Shown: positions 21,295 through 33,934, counted from the first letter of the stretch. The stretch is 64,000 bases of DNA from Cavia porcellus (GCF_034190915.1 NW_026947484.1:76761482-76825481); one strand, 5' to 3'. Notes: generated from the letters alone by a model not told the origin. A program made the numbers and translations.

Positions 21295-23589
21295 TATCTG
21301 TGTAATAAACACTTGTTTTTCAAAGATTTTCATTTAAAGATTGAAAGTATATTTATCTTCTGCAGGAAAGTAAAATAACATAATAAAACATTTTTTAATA
21401 CAGTAGATCTTGGAGTTTATGCAGTAGCAATGCAGATAACTCTGATATAAAGGCTTTAAAATAAAAATGAATGTTTAATGAACCAAAGCACTTTGAAATA
21501 CACAATTTCTCAACTTCAGTTTTAACCTTCTCCGCAGCATCTATGCTGTGATGATAGGCAGATCTTTTATGGCTCCTGTGCTTCCAGATGCTGTTTATAA
21601 ATTCTTCATATTTATACATCATCATTTTATTTAGGAAAATGAGACATGAACACAGTTGAGGCATAGATAGAAATCAGGATAGTGGAGTGAATGGCTTGGA
21701 AGAGAAGTGATCTACCAGAGTTTACCAAGTACTATATAAAAGAAGTTTGTTTTCTAAATAATTTGACTCTATAGAAAACTGAGTAGTTTCCATAATCTAT
21801 ATATTCTGTATTAATGGAAGTCACTATTTTAGTACAGTAAATAAAACATCACTTTCCCAGTGTTTTGAGATTTTATTGTTCTGAATTTGGAAATCAAGGC
21901 ATTGCTGTGAACTCATTATCTGAAGAGTTTGAGCTGTAGAAACTGAAGTATACATTGCTGGTTGCACTTTCCTTTCCTTAATCACTGTCATTAGTGGACA
22001 AGCACACTTCTTATATTAACCCTAGTGCTGTGGACCTACATGACACTTTTTTCATTCTACCTTTCATTCTGGATGTAAGGATTATAAAACCCTTAGGGAC
22101 AGAGGACACATACCATATACCTTTTATCTCCTCTGATGACTTCCATTTGGTGTTTTTGGTTGAGTGACTGAGTGAATGCATTTGGTACATTTTTAAGTGA
22201 ATTGGCCCTGTAAGGGAAGACAAGCATAAAAGGTCAAAAGCCTAACTCTGTTGTCTGATGGAACCACCACACAGTTTGCAGATGAATCAGTTAAGGAAAC
22301 GTTTGTATAGAAAATTAGGAATGAAACTCACTTGCAGGAAGAAATTGCTAAAGCTTCTTATTTAAGGAGTCATGGAATATTTTTAGAAGCACTGCGGTGC
22401 TTGAGACAAAGGTATAAAAATAGAGCAGGGCAGTAAGAAAAACTGTAAGTGGCAATTTATTAGAGTAGAGAGGAACAATCCACAGAAGAGGAGTAGGCAT
22501 TCGAATTTATGGTGGAAAGGAAGTGTCAGAAGAAGAGGGGTTCCAGTCCAGGAGAAAGGCCAGTGGTACAGTCTTCATAAGAAAAGATTGCTAGAATTTC
22601 TTACTTTTCTAGAGATGTGTACATCTCTAGATGTGGCTTCAGGTTTAAGTTCCTGGTGCCATCTAAGTCCCTAACAGTCAGGAGTTCAAGCTACAGAAAT
22701 GAAGGCTCTGGCCAGGACAAACTGCAATACAATCTGTAGTACTGTATTTACTTTGGAATTACTGTGGAGATATAAATTAATAAAAAACCCCAATGCTAGC
22801 TAATATTTTTTAATGTAGCTTTTGACTTGTAAATATGTGCTATCTGAGGCATAGATCATGACTTTTTTTTTTTTTTTTTTTTTTTTTGGTCTTTTTCCTT
22901 TTTATCGGTACCAGGGATTGAACTCACAACTGCCTGCTTGCAAGGCAGGCTCTTATGCCGCTGAGCTAAATCCCCAGCCCTGATCATGACATTTTTACAA
23001 AGCAAATGGGATAGGGGGAGAAATAGTGGTTGGAACAAGGGGACTCACAGGTCATCTTTTGGGACATAGGATCTTTAGTCTCATCATCAGCATTTAGCAA
23101 AGTGGGAAGCCTTTTGGGACTAGTTAGCTATTTTAGTAAGTACCATTGAGCGAGAGATAGAATGTGGCACATGGGGATGGGGACATTAGTATATCTAATG
23201 TGAGAAATTGGCAAAGGCCAACCGTTAATTCCATTTAACTATCAAAGTTGAGTTTCTTTGGTTGGTTGTTTCAATAAATAAGTTACGATTTCTAAGTAGT
23301 ACACTCAATATCATAAGTGGTTACTTCTAAATGATTTGAAGAACAATGTTTTAAATAGGCTTAATGTTTTCTTTAAAGTGTTATTTTAGTAAATTTATGT
23401 TTCTTTAATTTCTTTAAAGGTAAGTTGAGCATCCAAAGAAATGAGTCCAAGTTCAATGTTTTCCTCTGGTCCTGCCAAGATAGCAAAATGAACATAGAGT
23501 GTTGAGGAGCAAAGAATCTCAAGAGAAGTTTTTCTTTTACCATGCAGCTATTTGATGTTTTTCCTTGTTAAAAAAAAAAAAAACAGAGC
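21295..23589. other. Intronic DNA, one ID insertion
   Basis: Outside the ID at 22863-22981 no repeat or exon is evident in this AT-rich stretch. Confidence 0.5.
22863..22981 (-). repeat. Young ID-type SINE with target-site duplication
   Basis: This is a full ID body on the minus strand with an intact tRNA-like head and a long A tail. The 9-bp string gatcatgac flanks it at 22854-22862 and 22982-22990, giving exact insertion boundaries. It is among the least diverged copies in the window. Confidence 0.94.
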
Positions 23590-24640
23590 TGTTTGCTTTC
23601 TTTTTAATACCTTGAAGTGTCAGTAGATGAGAGAGATGGTGGACTGGATCATGCAGAGCCTTATAAGCCATGGCAAGGACTGTGGCTTTTATTTCATGAG
23701 ATGAAAAGCCACTTGAGGGTTTTGAGTAAGGGGCGATGTGTTTGACTTATGATTTTAAAAGACCATTCTGATTGCTGTTTAAGAATGGGCTATAGTATGC
23801 AGATGTAGAAACAGAGAAGTCGGTTAGAAGGCTGTGGCAGAAATTCTGGCAAAAGATGGTAGTGGCTTAGTGTGGGACATAGTGATAGTGACAGGTGGTT
23901 CAATTCTGATGTCATTCAAAGATATAACCAAGACGATTGGCTGATGGGTTTGGGATACAACAGGAAGAAAAGAATTAGGATTACACTGTAATTTTTGACC
24001 TAACAAAATAGAAGATTGAAGTTTCCATTTTTTGAAGTAAAAATGACCATGAGAAGCATAGGTAGTGGCCATTAGGAGATTAATTTTGTACTTGTTAGAC
24101 TTAAGATGTTCATGAGTCATTTATGTTGACTGTGAAGTAGGAATTGGATATATGAAGTCTGGAGTCAAGGGGAAATATCCTTATTAAGAGTGAATATTGG
24201 AGAGTTCAGCGCATAGATGTTATTTGAAGTAAATATAGTGAAATCACAGAGCCAAACAATGCTGACAGGCCAAATGAGATGAGCACTGGAATTGATAGTC
24301 AACTGTTGCCAGGTAGAAATGACAGAAGACTTTGCAGAGTGGCTGCCTTGGTGGGGAGGGGGGATTCAAAGCCTGACTGCATATATCTGAGTACATGAGA
24401 AAGGAGAATCAGGGCAGTGAGTATGGACAGCTCTTCTAGGAATCTTGCCACAGAGGGAAGACTGAGATGGGGCAGTTACCTGAAGGGAGGGGAGTTTAGA
24501 AAGAGACCTCTCCTTTTGTTAGATAAGGGACATATGATGGTAGATCTGGATGCTAGTGGTAGTGATCTGGTAGAGGGAGAGCTTGATGGCTCCTGATGTG
24601 TTGTGGGGCACCTTTGGAATAGCAGTGTCTCTGAGTGACA
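23590..24640. repeat. Ancient mammal-wide interspersed repeat, about 1 kb
   Basis: The block follows a sequence I know as a common mammalian repeat: 'gagccttataagccatggca', 'aggactgtggcttttatttc', 'gagggttttgagtaaggggc', 'gaccattctgattgctgttt', 'agaaggctgtggcagaaatt' and 'gaattggatatatgaagtct'. I cannot name the family with confidence. No open frame of note. Confidence 0.55.
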
Positions 24641-24794
24641 AATGGAACCAAAGATGTTGATCTCCAGCTCCAGGCTAGTGTGTGTCTGTGAATGTTTTGT
24701 ATAAGAGCAGGTATAAGAGTAGGAATAAGATAGAAATTGAAGATAAATGGAAACTTGTGGCTGTTTGACAGAATAAATTTTTATTTATTGTTTT

Positions 24795-25334
24795 TCATTT
24801 TCTAGTAATTTGTTTTTTATTGAGGTGTAAGATTCACCTAACATAAAATAGTTATTAACCAGTTAAAAGGTTCAGTTCATTGGCATTTGCAACAAAATGT
24901 TGTACAGCTGTCAGCTTTACCAAGTCCCAAGTCCTTTTCATGGTTTGGATAGGAAACCCCATATCCATTAAGCAGTCAGGCCCCATTCTCTTTTTCCTAA
25001 GTCTTTGGTAATCATCCTGGTAAAGCTTGCCCATTCCTGATACTTCATGTAAATGTAATCATATGACATGTAGCCTTTTGTGTATGGCTTCTCTTTCTCT
25101 TAGTCTGCTGCTTTATGGTTCATCCACGTTATGGCATACGTAAGTACTGTATTTCTTTTTATGGCTTAGTAATTTTCTACAGTATGGATGTACCACATTT
25201 TGTGTATCTGCTCATCAGATGATGGATGTTTGGGCTGTTTTCATCTTTTATGTACTGCAAATAGCACTGGCATGAAATTCATATTAAAGTGTTTTATATT
25301 TATTTTCATTTCTAGTTTTACACCTAGGAGTGCA
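24795..25334 (-). mobile_element. LINE-1 3' end fragment
   Basis: The plus strand reads as a reversed old L1 3' end: 'tttttattgaggtgtaagat', 'gttcagttcattggcatttg', 'gttgtacagctgtcagcttt' and 'tttatggttcatccacgtta'. It stops where an LTR-like TGTTAG starts at 25335. Confidence 0.75.
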
Positions 25335-25512
25335 TGTTAGTCAGCTTTTTGTCACAATAACAAAATACATGAGATAAAAAAAAATACATGAGATAATCTG
25401 TTAAATCAAGCGGTTTATTTGAGGCTCACAGTTTGGAGATTCAGTCCATTTTCAAGTGGCCCCCTTGTTTTGGACTTTGTGAGCTTGTGCATCATGGGTG
25501 CCATGGAAAGGA
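25335..25512 (-). mobile_element. ERVL-MaLR-type LTR fragment
   Basis: It starts TGTTAGTCAGC and continues 'caaaatacatgagata', 'tttatttgaggctcacagtt', the reversed order of MaLR LTRs. It contains a local duplication of 15 bp. The right half is missing at the junction with the next LTR-like copy. Non-coding, no viral gene. Confidence 0.55.
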
Positions 25513-25514
25513 TG

Positions 25515-25884
25515 GAATATTAGTTAACTTTCTATTGCTGTAACAAAATATTTTCTTACGCAACTTAAAGGAGGAAGGATTTATTTTGGCGTATGTTTTC
25601 ATTTACTTTGGCTCATGTTTTCAGTCCATAATCTGCGAGCTTCAAGGCAGAACAGCATGGCAGAGGGATGTAGCAGGAGACAAACACTCATGTTAGGGTG
25701 GCCAGGAAGCAGAGATAAGAACAGAACCAGGGAGGAATGTACTTCAGATCAAGTCCCTAGTGACCTACTTTCATCCAGGTCCTACCTCCTAACAATGGGC
25801 CAGTGGTAGCACATCCAAAAGCCTCATTTACGAATGCATGAAACCCTTGGGAGCCATCTAGATATAAACTGTGACAATCAGCAA
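25515..25884 (-). mobile_element. ERVL-MaLR-type LTR, near full length
   Basis: The layout 'ttctattgctgtaacaaaat', 'gaaggatttattttggcg', 'cctacctcctaacaatgggc' and a terminal 'aactgtgaca' is typical of a reversed MaLR LTR. No internal retroviral sequence follows, so it is a solo LTR. Confidence 0.6.
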
Positions 25885-26519
25885 AGCTCTCACAGCAACA
25901 CCTCTGTTTTAATAGGTTCACACCTGTCTCCAGGTGGATGATGTTTAGTATTTCTAAATGTACCTTTTCCTACCTGTTGGATTTGAGTATTACATCTTTT
26001 GAGTACATGCCACACCACTTTAGGTTTACTATAGTGAAGGTGAACATACTTTGTTTAATTTATGATTTCAGTTTATATGTGAAAAATGGTGCCTCCTGTC
26101 TCTTTAGCTTCTTTGACTTTGCCCAACTCAGAAAGAAGGCATAGGCTCCTGCATAGCTCCACTCTTGTCACATTCAACCTGGATCTTTTCAGGAAAAAGA
26201 AACAGACATTCAGTGTGCTTCTTTTGGGTCTCCAGGTGTCCACATATTACTCGGTTAATGTACAGAGGATGTCAACAGTTTTGCAAGGTGAAGTGCAGAG
26301 TGTGTATTTTTACCCGGAGTTCAGATGGCTAGGCCAAGGAAGGGTCTTGAGTTTGAAGCCTCATGTTCTTTTGTAACTTCTGAGTGGCTTACAGAAGGCT
26401 GGGTGCTCCAAAGAACTAGTTGGTGGGTCCTTAGCATTAGCATTGCTGCAGGACGGTGAATCTAGAAGTGTCCTTTCACTGATACTATATGCCCTTCCTC
26501 CATAATTGTCATGACTACA

Positions 26520-26765
26520 TGCAGAATGGTTAAGCTATCACCAGAATGAATGGACTTGGAAGATCAAAAGGGTATGACCTTCCCAGTTTTGCAGATGAGA
26601 ACACTGAGGTTGCAGGGCTACTAGCTAAAAGCATCCTCCGGTCTCCTGCAGAGCTGCCTGCTATGTGAGGACTGGCTTAGTGACACTTACCTTAGTGCCT
26701 CAGTTTCCTCACCTGTCACAGGGTGAAGATGCTGGCCTTGTGGAAATCTAGTGGTTTTTGTGAGG
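26520..26765. repeat. Two adjacent MIR-type fragments
   Basis: 'cccagttttgcagatgagaa' with 'cactgaggttgcag' reads forward. About 100 bp later 'cagtttcctcacctgtcaca' reads in reverse. These are the MIR core in opposite orientations. Confidence 0.65.
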
Positions 26766-28576
26766 GTGAAAGGATGTTCTATTTATAAAGAAGATCAGTA
26801 AATCACAAATGCAGTGAGAGATGATAGGTATTGTCATGGCTCTCCCTTCATTCCTGCCAAGGTGTTGCTGGTGTTTCAGACAGTTCTTACAAGACAGAAA
26901 GATGTTCTGGAATATTCTGAGGCCTGACTCAAGCATCAGAGAGAGTGGGTAAAGGAATCTGAAACTCTTTTCTGGCACATGTGTTCTGCTCTGGGTTGCA
27001 TGGCACTCTGTAGTAAAGTATACTGCTGACCCCTGTCTTTCCTTGCTTTAAGGAAAGCTGAATGCATTTTATGCAACACTTAAAAGATGTTGAATATGAT
27101 TTAAACTTGGCACTTTAGGAAATGACTTATCATTTGCTAAATTTCAAAGAAAAGAGCACTGGGCTTCTAAGCCTATTTTCCTTATGTGACCTTTTTATTC
27201 TTAGCCTTGGCTTTGAACAGAGTTAAGTGGAGCATTCAGTGGCATGAACCGAGGAGGCCAGTATGTGAAAGGGAATGCACCCCACCCCCAGGCGGGAGGC
27301 TGGCTCAGTTCTCCAGCTCTGGAGCCAGAAGCAAGATGTTCTCTTAATGTCTTAGAGCTTCAGGTAACCTTTTCTAAAAAGCTGAAAACAGTTAACAGCT
27401 TTATTTTTATATATAGATTCTTTATATTTGAATAATTATGTAAAAGAGAGTAACACTTTTCATCTAGCAACCTGTCGGTCTCATGTGAAGACCCATCCCG
27501 GTGTCTTATATACCTTTCTGTTTCAGCAAGTGCCAGGCAGTGGGTTCTATAAATGTTTTCCACCATGAAGGAGGGCGTAGTTCTTGTTTCATGGGGATTG
27601 TGATGCATCTAACTGTATGTGTATTGTGATTCTTGAAATTCATTAGATGTCATAGTCTGCCAAATGAGGAAGGTAGAGAATGCTAATTTTAAGCATGTAG
27701 TTAATATTTAGAAGTGGCAGCTTTAAACATTTTTTTAAAAATATCATATATATATATTTACTGCATAAAGCACACTGCTGTTTGCAAAGAATGCAATGAA
27801 AAACAATCAAAAGGGGGCAGTGTGTAAGGGGACTAGAAGGTCCTACAGTATAACATAGAAGTAGGAGCAGACTTGATATGCTGCTTGATGTGGACAGGCC
27901 AAGTTCTGCCTTTTCTTCAAATATTTTTTCTTTCTCCATAAAAAGCATGCTGCAGGTCTAATTGTAGGCAAGACTGAGAACTGGTGGGACCCTGACATGT
28001 CCTGTTATTCGACAATGCCACCTCTAGGCTATCCTCTAGAGACACTAGGCACTCCTCAGAAGCCTGCTTGAGGAGGTCAGGCTCACTCTTGTGAGGAAAA
28101 GGTTTAGTCACTCTAGCACTGAAGCAAGAATTTCAGAGAGGCCGTTCTTCCACGGAGAGCCAGGTTTGTGTTGTTCTTTGGGTGCCAGTAGTTATGTTCT
28201 CAGAAGACTCTTGGATAGTTCATGGTCTCTGGGATGAGTAAGAACCCACCTGTTGGTTTGTTCGTTAGTTTGTTTATACTTCACTGACCTGGCATTAGAT
28301 ATCCTGGCAAAGCATTCAGTAAAATAAATCAGACATAAGTGTGAATGTAGATGCAGCCACCAGACCACAAACATCATGTAGAAACACTGTTTCTTTAGAA
28401 AATTTGAGTTTTAAGAACTCAGTTCTTCACCTCTAATTGGTTTTAAGTTAAGAATGTAACCCTGCAAAAGGGTCCAGAAGAATTTAATAGTCACACACAG
28501 TGTGAGCAGACTACTGTGACTTTCTCTAAGCCCCAAGATGTTAGTGGTTAAAAGGAAGAGTTTAAGAATTCACATT

Positions 28577-28660
28577 GCCTGAGGATTTAGCTCAGTGGCA
28601 AAAGTGCTTGTCTGGCAAATGGGTTTGATCCTCAACCACCAAATTTTTTTAAAAAAAATT
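28577..28660 (+). repeat. ID-type SINE
   Basis: 'gaggatttagctcagtggc', 'aaaagtgcttgtctggcaa' and 'gggtttgatcctcaaccacc', then an A/T-rich tail. The copy has a small internal deletion relative to the others. Confidence 0.8.
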
Positions 28661-29959
28661 CATACCTGTGATTCACTTTTTCTGAATGTTCTTTCTGCCA
28701 TATGGCCTCCTTTTCCCTTTATTTCCTGCTTTCATTTCCTTCTGCTTATGAAAACTTGTGTAGTTCTTCCAGTGTACTTTATAGGTATGTAGTGCTTTAT
28801 TTTTTTTCTCTAAAGACACTGAGGCATAGAGAAGATGGTTGGGGCTAGAAGGGGGTCCTGGGGTCCACTTGCCAGGTAAAGGACCTGAAGCATGATGATG
28901 ATGTAAATTGTCCAGTGCCTCTTGGTCTATAATCTGGTACTCTTGTGTTTTGAAGTGTGTCCAGAAGATGATGGCTAAGATTGGGGGTTGAGAGTCCACA
29001 TGGACATGTTCTGCCTGCAGGACTAAAAACACAGTTACTGAAATACTCTTGCCATGATGATAAAATGTCAAAACCTGGTCCCTTAGCACAAGCCTCATGC
29101 AGAAATGCCCAGACTACGAATGTCTTCCTGAACAGGCATCACAAGGAAACACTCAAAAGCAGCCTGAAACACACATGCCAGATGTGATGTTTCTGTCGAC
29201 ACATTTATGACTTGATGTTAGTTTTGTGCTCACACTTGAATTTCTTTTTATTTAATTGAGTCAAGTCCAAGTGTTGATGTCTGAAGAGGGCAAGTGTTGT
29301 AAGATTAGATAACTATCTGTTAGCTTTGAAATTGCAAATGCAAGCATTTTCATCAGGAACTTTAATATATTTTTTCCTGTTTTTCTGACATCAGAAGCTG
29401 GCATTATATAACTCTTTCTTTTGTTTTTAAATTAGTGTGAGTAAAAGAGCTGCCAGTTTCTTCCAGATAATCTTTTAGAAGGAGAGTCATTTTACTCTGT
29501 CTAGTCTGAGTGTGAATTATCATCTGATGGCTTTTTATGTCCTTATTTCTTAAAAGCTGTCACAGGCCACTGTGAGGGTGCATAAGTCATCACTAAGTTT
29601 GCTCGTGTTGTTACTCAGTGACCATTCCTAGAGAGCCAGCATCCCGAGGCCTCACATGGATGTGACAGTGGCCACTGATGTTAGAGCATCCCACAACATC
29701 ATTGAAGGTTTCTTCACTTGAATTTGTCTTGAATACTCTGCTTTTTGGGGGGAGTGCTCAGTGTCAAGAAAGTCAGGAGCTTATTTTCCCTGCCTAGCTC
29801 CTTAGAGGCACAGCCCAGGCCAAGTACAACTTGAATAACCTTCAGGAAAGCTGTGCTGTCCTTCTGTCGGCCGCTGTCTTTGAAAATTGCCTCCAGAGTT
29901 AGTGAGCAGGAACAGTTAAGATTTACAAACAATGATGAAGCTTGTCATGCATCTTTCAC

Positions 29960-30150
29960 CATTCATCATCCAGGTGCCGTGCCTGGGCGGTGAAGTGTTC
30001 TTCATAAAAACCAGCTCAGTGTGAAATACACCTCGCTGCAATGTTTACTGCTCTGAAGCTCGTCAGCGGCCCTTTATAGTAAATCCAGATTGCGATGTGA
30101 CATTACAGTATATCATTGCCCGGCGCGGTGGGGTTTACACTAGGAATGAG
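29960..30150. other. Single-copy CpG-retaining block, candidate regulatory DNA
   Basis: The stretch includes 'gaagctcgtcagcggccc', 'gattgcgatgtgacatta' and 'gcccggcgcggtgggg', with eight or so CpGs in under 200 bp. No repeat is visible. It stands out against the CpG-poor intron. Confidence 0.3.
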
Positions 30151-31370
30151 TGCAGTGCACACCAGATGAGGTGTCCAAATTGAGTTATGTCAGAATTTGG
30201 CTGTTATATGGGGATAGCTTTTGTTTTCTGAACACTGAAAGTTAGCTTTATATGTATTTATATTTATATATAGGCATATACTTCCCGTTGTGCACATATA
30301 CATAGGGTATATGATACATACTAAGTTCAGGTTCCAAATGGGCCTCTGGTATAAAGAATGGTACCAAATTTTATATACCTTACAACTGTTGTTCATTGAA
30401 ATTGGCATAAGAGGAATCCTTGGAGGGAATTAGAGTAGGTAAGTTATTTCATGGTAGAAGTAGGTTTGATCCTGCTGTATGTAAAGGGATCAACCATACC
30501 ATCCTTTTTTTTTTTTTTTTAAACAAAACAAGAGGAACTGTTTGCTTTTCTGGATTGTCGTACACCAGAATGATCTCTTTGACGTGAAGGCAAAGAGAAG
30601 CACAGGAATGATTCCACCCATTGCTGAGCACATGCTCTTGGGAAGGTCTCTGAAGTCAGTTGTTAATTTATTTTTTCAGTGGGTAACGAAATCCTAGGGC
30701 TACCTCCGTTATTTTGAAAGCTGCTGCTTCAAAGAAGAGATTGATGGTATTTAGCTTAAAATCTGCAAAATAAAAATGCCCACTGAACTTATTGCATGGT
30801 CAGATTTATTTACATTCACCCTAAAAGTCATGATGTTAAAAATGAGTGCCATAAAAACAATAAGAGATAAGAGAAGGCTCTGCAGTCCCATGATCTGCTG
30901 CTTAACCACATGCAGTTTTAAGTTTTCCATGAAGTGTAGCAGGGTTGTTACAAGAAGCATTTTCTGGTCTTTACAAACCTGACTGTATACAAATCCAGAG
31001 TCTCTGCTCCATTCACACCTGCAGAAAATCTAGGTTAACACCCCCAAACACACTCTTTAGGTGCAGTGGTACACATATCCTTCCCAGATAAGCATTTTGC
31101 TTTTGCTAGTGGTTTCCTCTTCATTACACTGTTTTCTTACTTGATATTGATAAACATCAATACTTAATTACTTACTTGATATTCGTGCTGAAGCCTGAGC
31201 TTCCTGAAGCAGTGTCAGGAAACCAGCACAGCTGTCTGGTGCTAGCCTTTTAGAGTATGGGAAAGGAGCCCAAAGTCTTCCCTTGGCTTCCACTCCTGGT
31301 AAGGAAAGTATGGCCCTGAATCAACCAGTGTCTGCATTGGCCGTGGTGGATGGGCCAACTGCAATCATAA

Positions 31371-31485
31371 GGATTTTTTTTTTTTTTTTTTGGTCTTTTT
31401 CGTTTTTTATCAGTACCAGGGATCGAACTCACGACTACTTGCTTGCAAGGCAGGCGCTTATGCCGTTGAGCTAAATCCCCAGCCC
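31371..31485 (-). repeat. Young ID-type SINE with target-site duplication
   Basis: This is a full-length minus-strand ID with long A tail, close to the copy at 22863. aggatttt is present at 31370-31377 (running into the T tract) and at 31486-31493. Confidence 0.92.
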
Positions 31486-31837
31486 AGGATTTTGAGATAA
31501 AACACGGGACACAGTTAAATTTAAATTTCTGATAAATAAAAATGTTTAGAATAAGTATATTATATATCTTATTTTACTAACTTATTTGGTGTTTCTAACA
31601 TTTAAACTTAATTCAGCATCCTGTGTTTTTGTATGCTAATCCTGGCCTCCTTTGTTTCACAGATTGCCTGTCTGAACCAAGCTGGGTACAGCTCAAAATG
31701 GAAAGTGCAGAAGTTGTTAGGAGCAGTACCTTCATTAAGCATTTCCAGGAGTTACTTTTGTTTGTTTTGATGTGTGTTTTGGGGAGAGTTGGTTTTTGTT
31801 GTTGTTGGTGGTGGTGTTCTGCCTGTGGTTGTTACTG

Positions 31838-32030
31838 TTGTTGCCACATAAGGATGGAACCCAGGTGTTTGGACTACGCTACATCCCCACCTCTTACCTA
31901 TTTATTTATTAAATGTTGAGATGGAATCTCTCTAAGCCATGTATAAAGTGATCATGTTCACCATCCTTTTTTTATAAACACAAGAAGCCCTTGAATAATC
32001 CTTGTGCCCCAGCCTCCCATCTAGCAGTTT
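31838..32030 (-). repeat. Degenerate ID and B1 fragments (heterodimer relic?)
   Basis: 'aggatggaacccaggtgttt' and 'ctacgctacatccccacctc' are a worn ID in reverse. 'gagatggaatctctctaagc' and 'ccttgtgccccagcctccca' resemble B1 in reverse. Same order as the other heterodimers, but diverged and interrupted. Confidence 0.45.
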
Positions 32031-32432
32031 AAAGAGTTTAGTTTTATTTCTATATGAATACTTCAGGAAGTGACATTGATTTTGCTTGTAATGGCTTCTT
32101 ATGTTGGTTGAATCCACTTTATAGGTGTCCCAGTAAAATATTTCTGAGCCATAACTTACTCTTGAAAATAATAACTAGGTAATTCATAGATCTAGAGTGG
32201 TGATGAGATTCTTACATCTTTGTTTGTATCTTATAGGTCGAGTCCTCTAGATACATTAGTAGAACAGAAAATAAAAATCAGTCCATTGCTGCTAAGAATC
32301 AAAGTGGGAATTTGTGCTTCTTTTTCTTTGAGGCTTAAAAGTGGCTCTTAATACTCTTCTGCAGGGCCAGCTCCTCAGTGTCTCTCCGTAATCCCCTCAG
32401 GATATAAACTGATGGCTCCATCAGGAAAGAAG

Positions 32433-32880
32433 TGCAGTAAGTCCCCAACTTATGAACAAGTTCTGTTCCAGGAGAATGTTTGTAAGTTGCATTTTTATAT
32501 CAGCCCAACAAAGTGAGCCTTATATATCTTCAATACACATATACATATAAAGTATGAAAAAACCACCCATGTAGACAAAAAGAATGAATTGTGTCCACCA
32601 TCTTTTCCCTTTGGTCCAGTCTCTCGATTGTTTTCACTTTTGTTTCCATGGTTTTGCTTTGTACTGCCTACCAGTCCCCTCCACATCACCACTGCTTTTC
32701 TTCTTGATTTGACACATCCTGGGCTCTGACTGAGTCCTGCACTACTGTACACTATGCACTGCTTGAATTCTCCATAAACCTTGGGAGCATTTCCTCTTTT
32801 AAGTACGGAAACCAGGATTATAGGCAAACTCTGAGGATAAGTGCTCCAAATATGCAGCCCTAAGGCATACTTCATTTTTG
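32433..32880. repeat. Possible DNA-transposon fossil
   Basis: 'cagtaagtccccaacttatg' followed by 'gttctgttccaggagaatg' and 'tttgtaagttgcatt' looks like the end of a mammalian DNA transposon (Tigger/mariner-like). I could not see the matching second end, so the right boundary is a guess. Confidence 0.35.
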
Positions 32881-32914
32881 TTACTTACATAGTGATAGAA
32901 GTGGGAAGGAGCTT

Positions 32915-33330
32915 AATTTTTTATTTATAACAGTTTTATTGAGATATCATTCATATACCATAACATTTACCCTTTCTAAAATGTGCAGTTCAGTGGTTTT
33001 AAGTTTATTGACAAAGTTTTGCAGCCATAGCACTGTCCAGTACCAAAACATGTCCATCATCTCAGAAAGAATTCCAGTATTCATTCTCAGTCATTTCCTA
33101 CTTTTTCTCTCTCTCAGCCCCTGGTAACTACTAGTATACTTTCTTTGTCCATAGGTTTGCCTAGTCTGGATTATGTAAATGGACCCAGACAATATTCAAT
33201 CTTTTGTGCCTGTATTCTTGCATGTAGCCTAGTGTTTGTAAGGTCTAATCCGTGTTGTAGCATGCTTCAGAGTTTTATTCCTTATTATAGTTGAAAAACA
33301 TTCCATTATATGAAAGAGCTTGGTTCATTT
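32915..33330 (-). mobile_element. LINE-1 3' end fragment
   Basis: Reversed old L1 3' end: 'cagttttattgagatatcat', 'gtgcagttcagtggttttaa', 'cagcccctggtaactactag' and 'acattccattatatgaaag'. Similar in content to 24795-25334 and 48490-49260. Confidence 0.78.
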
Positions 33331-33547
33331 TGAGTTCAAAAACTTGTAGACTCAGCAAATCTATTAAACCACAAGATTTCCAAAGTGAAAAGTATATCTT
33401 ACCTCATTTTATTAAGTCTCCAACTCTCAACACTGGACACGTGAATGTGTGTGATGAGCAGAGTCCAGGGTGTGAAATGAGAGGAGGTGGTGTGTGTGGA
33501 GCTTGCATAGTACAAGTCGTGTTACTGCCCTACTTTATAGTAATGCT

Positions 33548-33719
33548 GTTTGTACTAGTTATTTTGGGTTACCATAGCACAAGACCACAAGGCTGGAAGG
33601 TTTAAACAACAGATATTTATTTATTCAGAGCTCTGGAGGCAGAAAGTCCAAGTTTAAGATGCCAGCAGGGTTTTTTGGTAAGGCCAATGTTGTGAGGGTA
33701 TAGACTACCATCTCTAAGG

Positions 33720-33772
<53 letters not shown>

Positions 33773-33930
33773 AACTGGGTGAAAGTGACTTCTGCCCCTC
33801 TTTTTCTTAAGCGTGATAGAGCTCTAGTCGTACCAGACTATGAAGTCAACTCTGTGTCCCTCAACAGGCCCTGTCTCCAAATTTAGTCACATTGGGGGGC
33901 AGTGGGCACAGTGCAGCCCATAACACCACT
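33548..33930 (-). mobile_element. MaLR-type LTR-like repeat carrying a (GT)n tract
   Basis: 'ttgggttaccatagcacaag', 'gatatttatttattcagagc', 'ctctggaggcagaaagtcc' and 'ctccaaatttagtcacattg' follow a common reversed mammalian LTR layout. A (GT)n tract lies inside at 33725-33769. Confidence 0.5.
33725..33769. repeat. (GT)n microsatellite
   Basis: About 22 GT units within the LTR-like repeat. Confidence 0.98.
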
Positions 33931-33934
33931 GAAG

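Larger units (their letters stand above)
26770..31369. other. Intronic DNA, mostly single copy
   Basis: Contains the ID at 28577 and the CpG-retaining block at 29960. A short AT tract lies at 27747-27758. The rest holds nothing I can name. Confidence 0.5.

Noticed and set aside
28673..29098. 141-codon frame on the minus strand
   Set aside because: No family resemblance and starts and ends in ordinary intronic DNA. It has a His run from a trinucleotide stretch (catgatgatgatg), which is not evidence of a gene.
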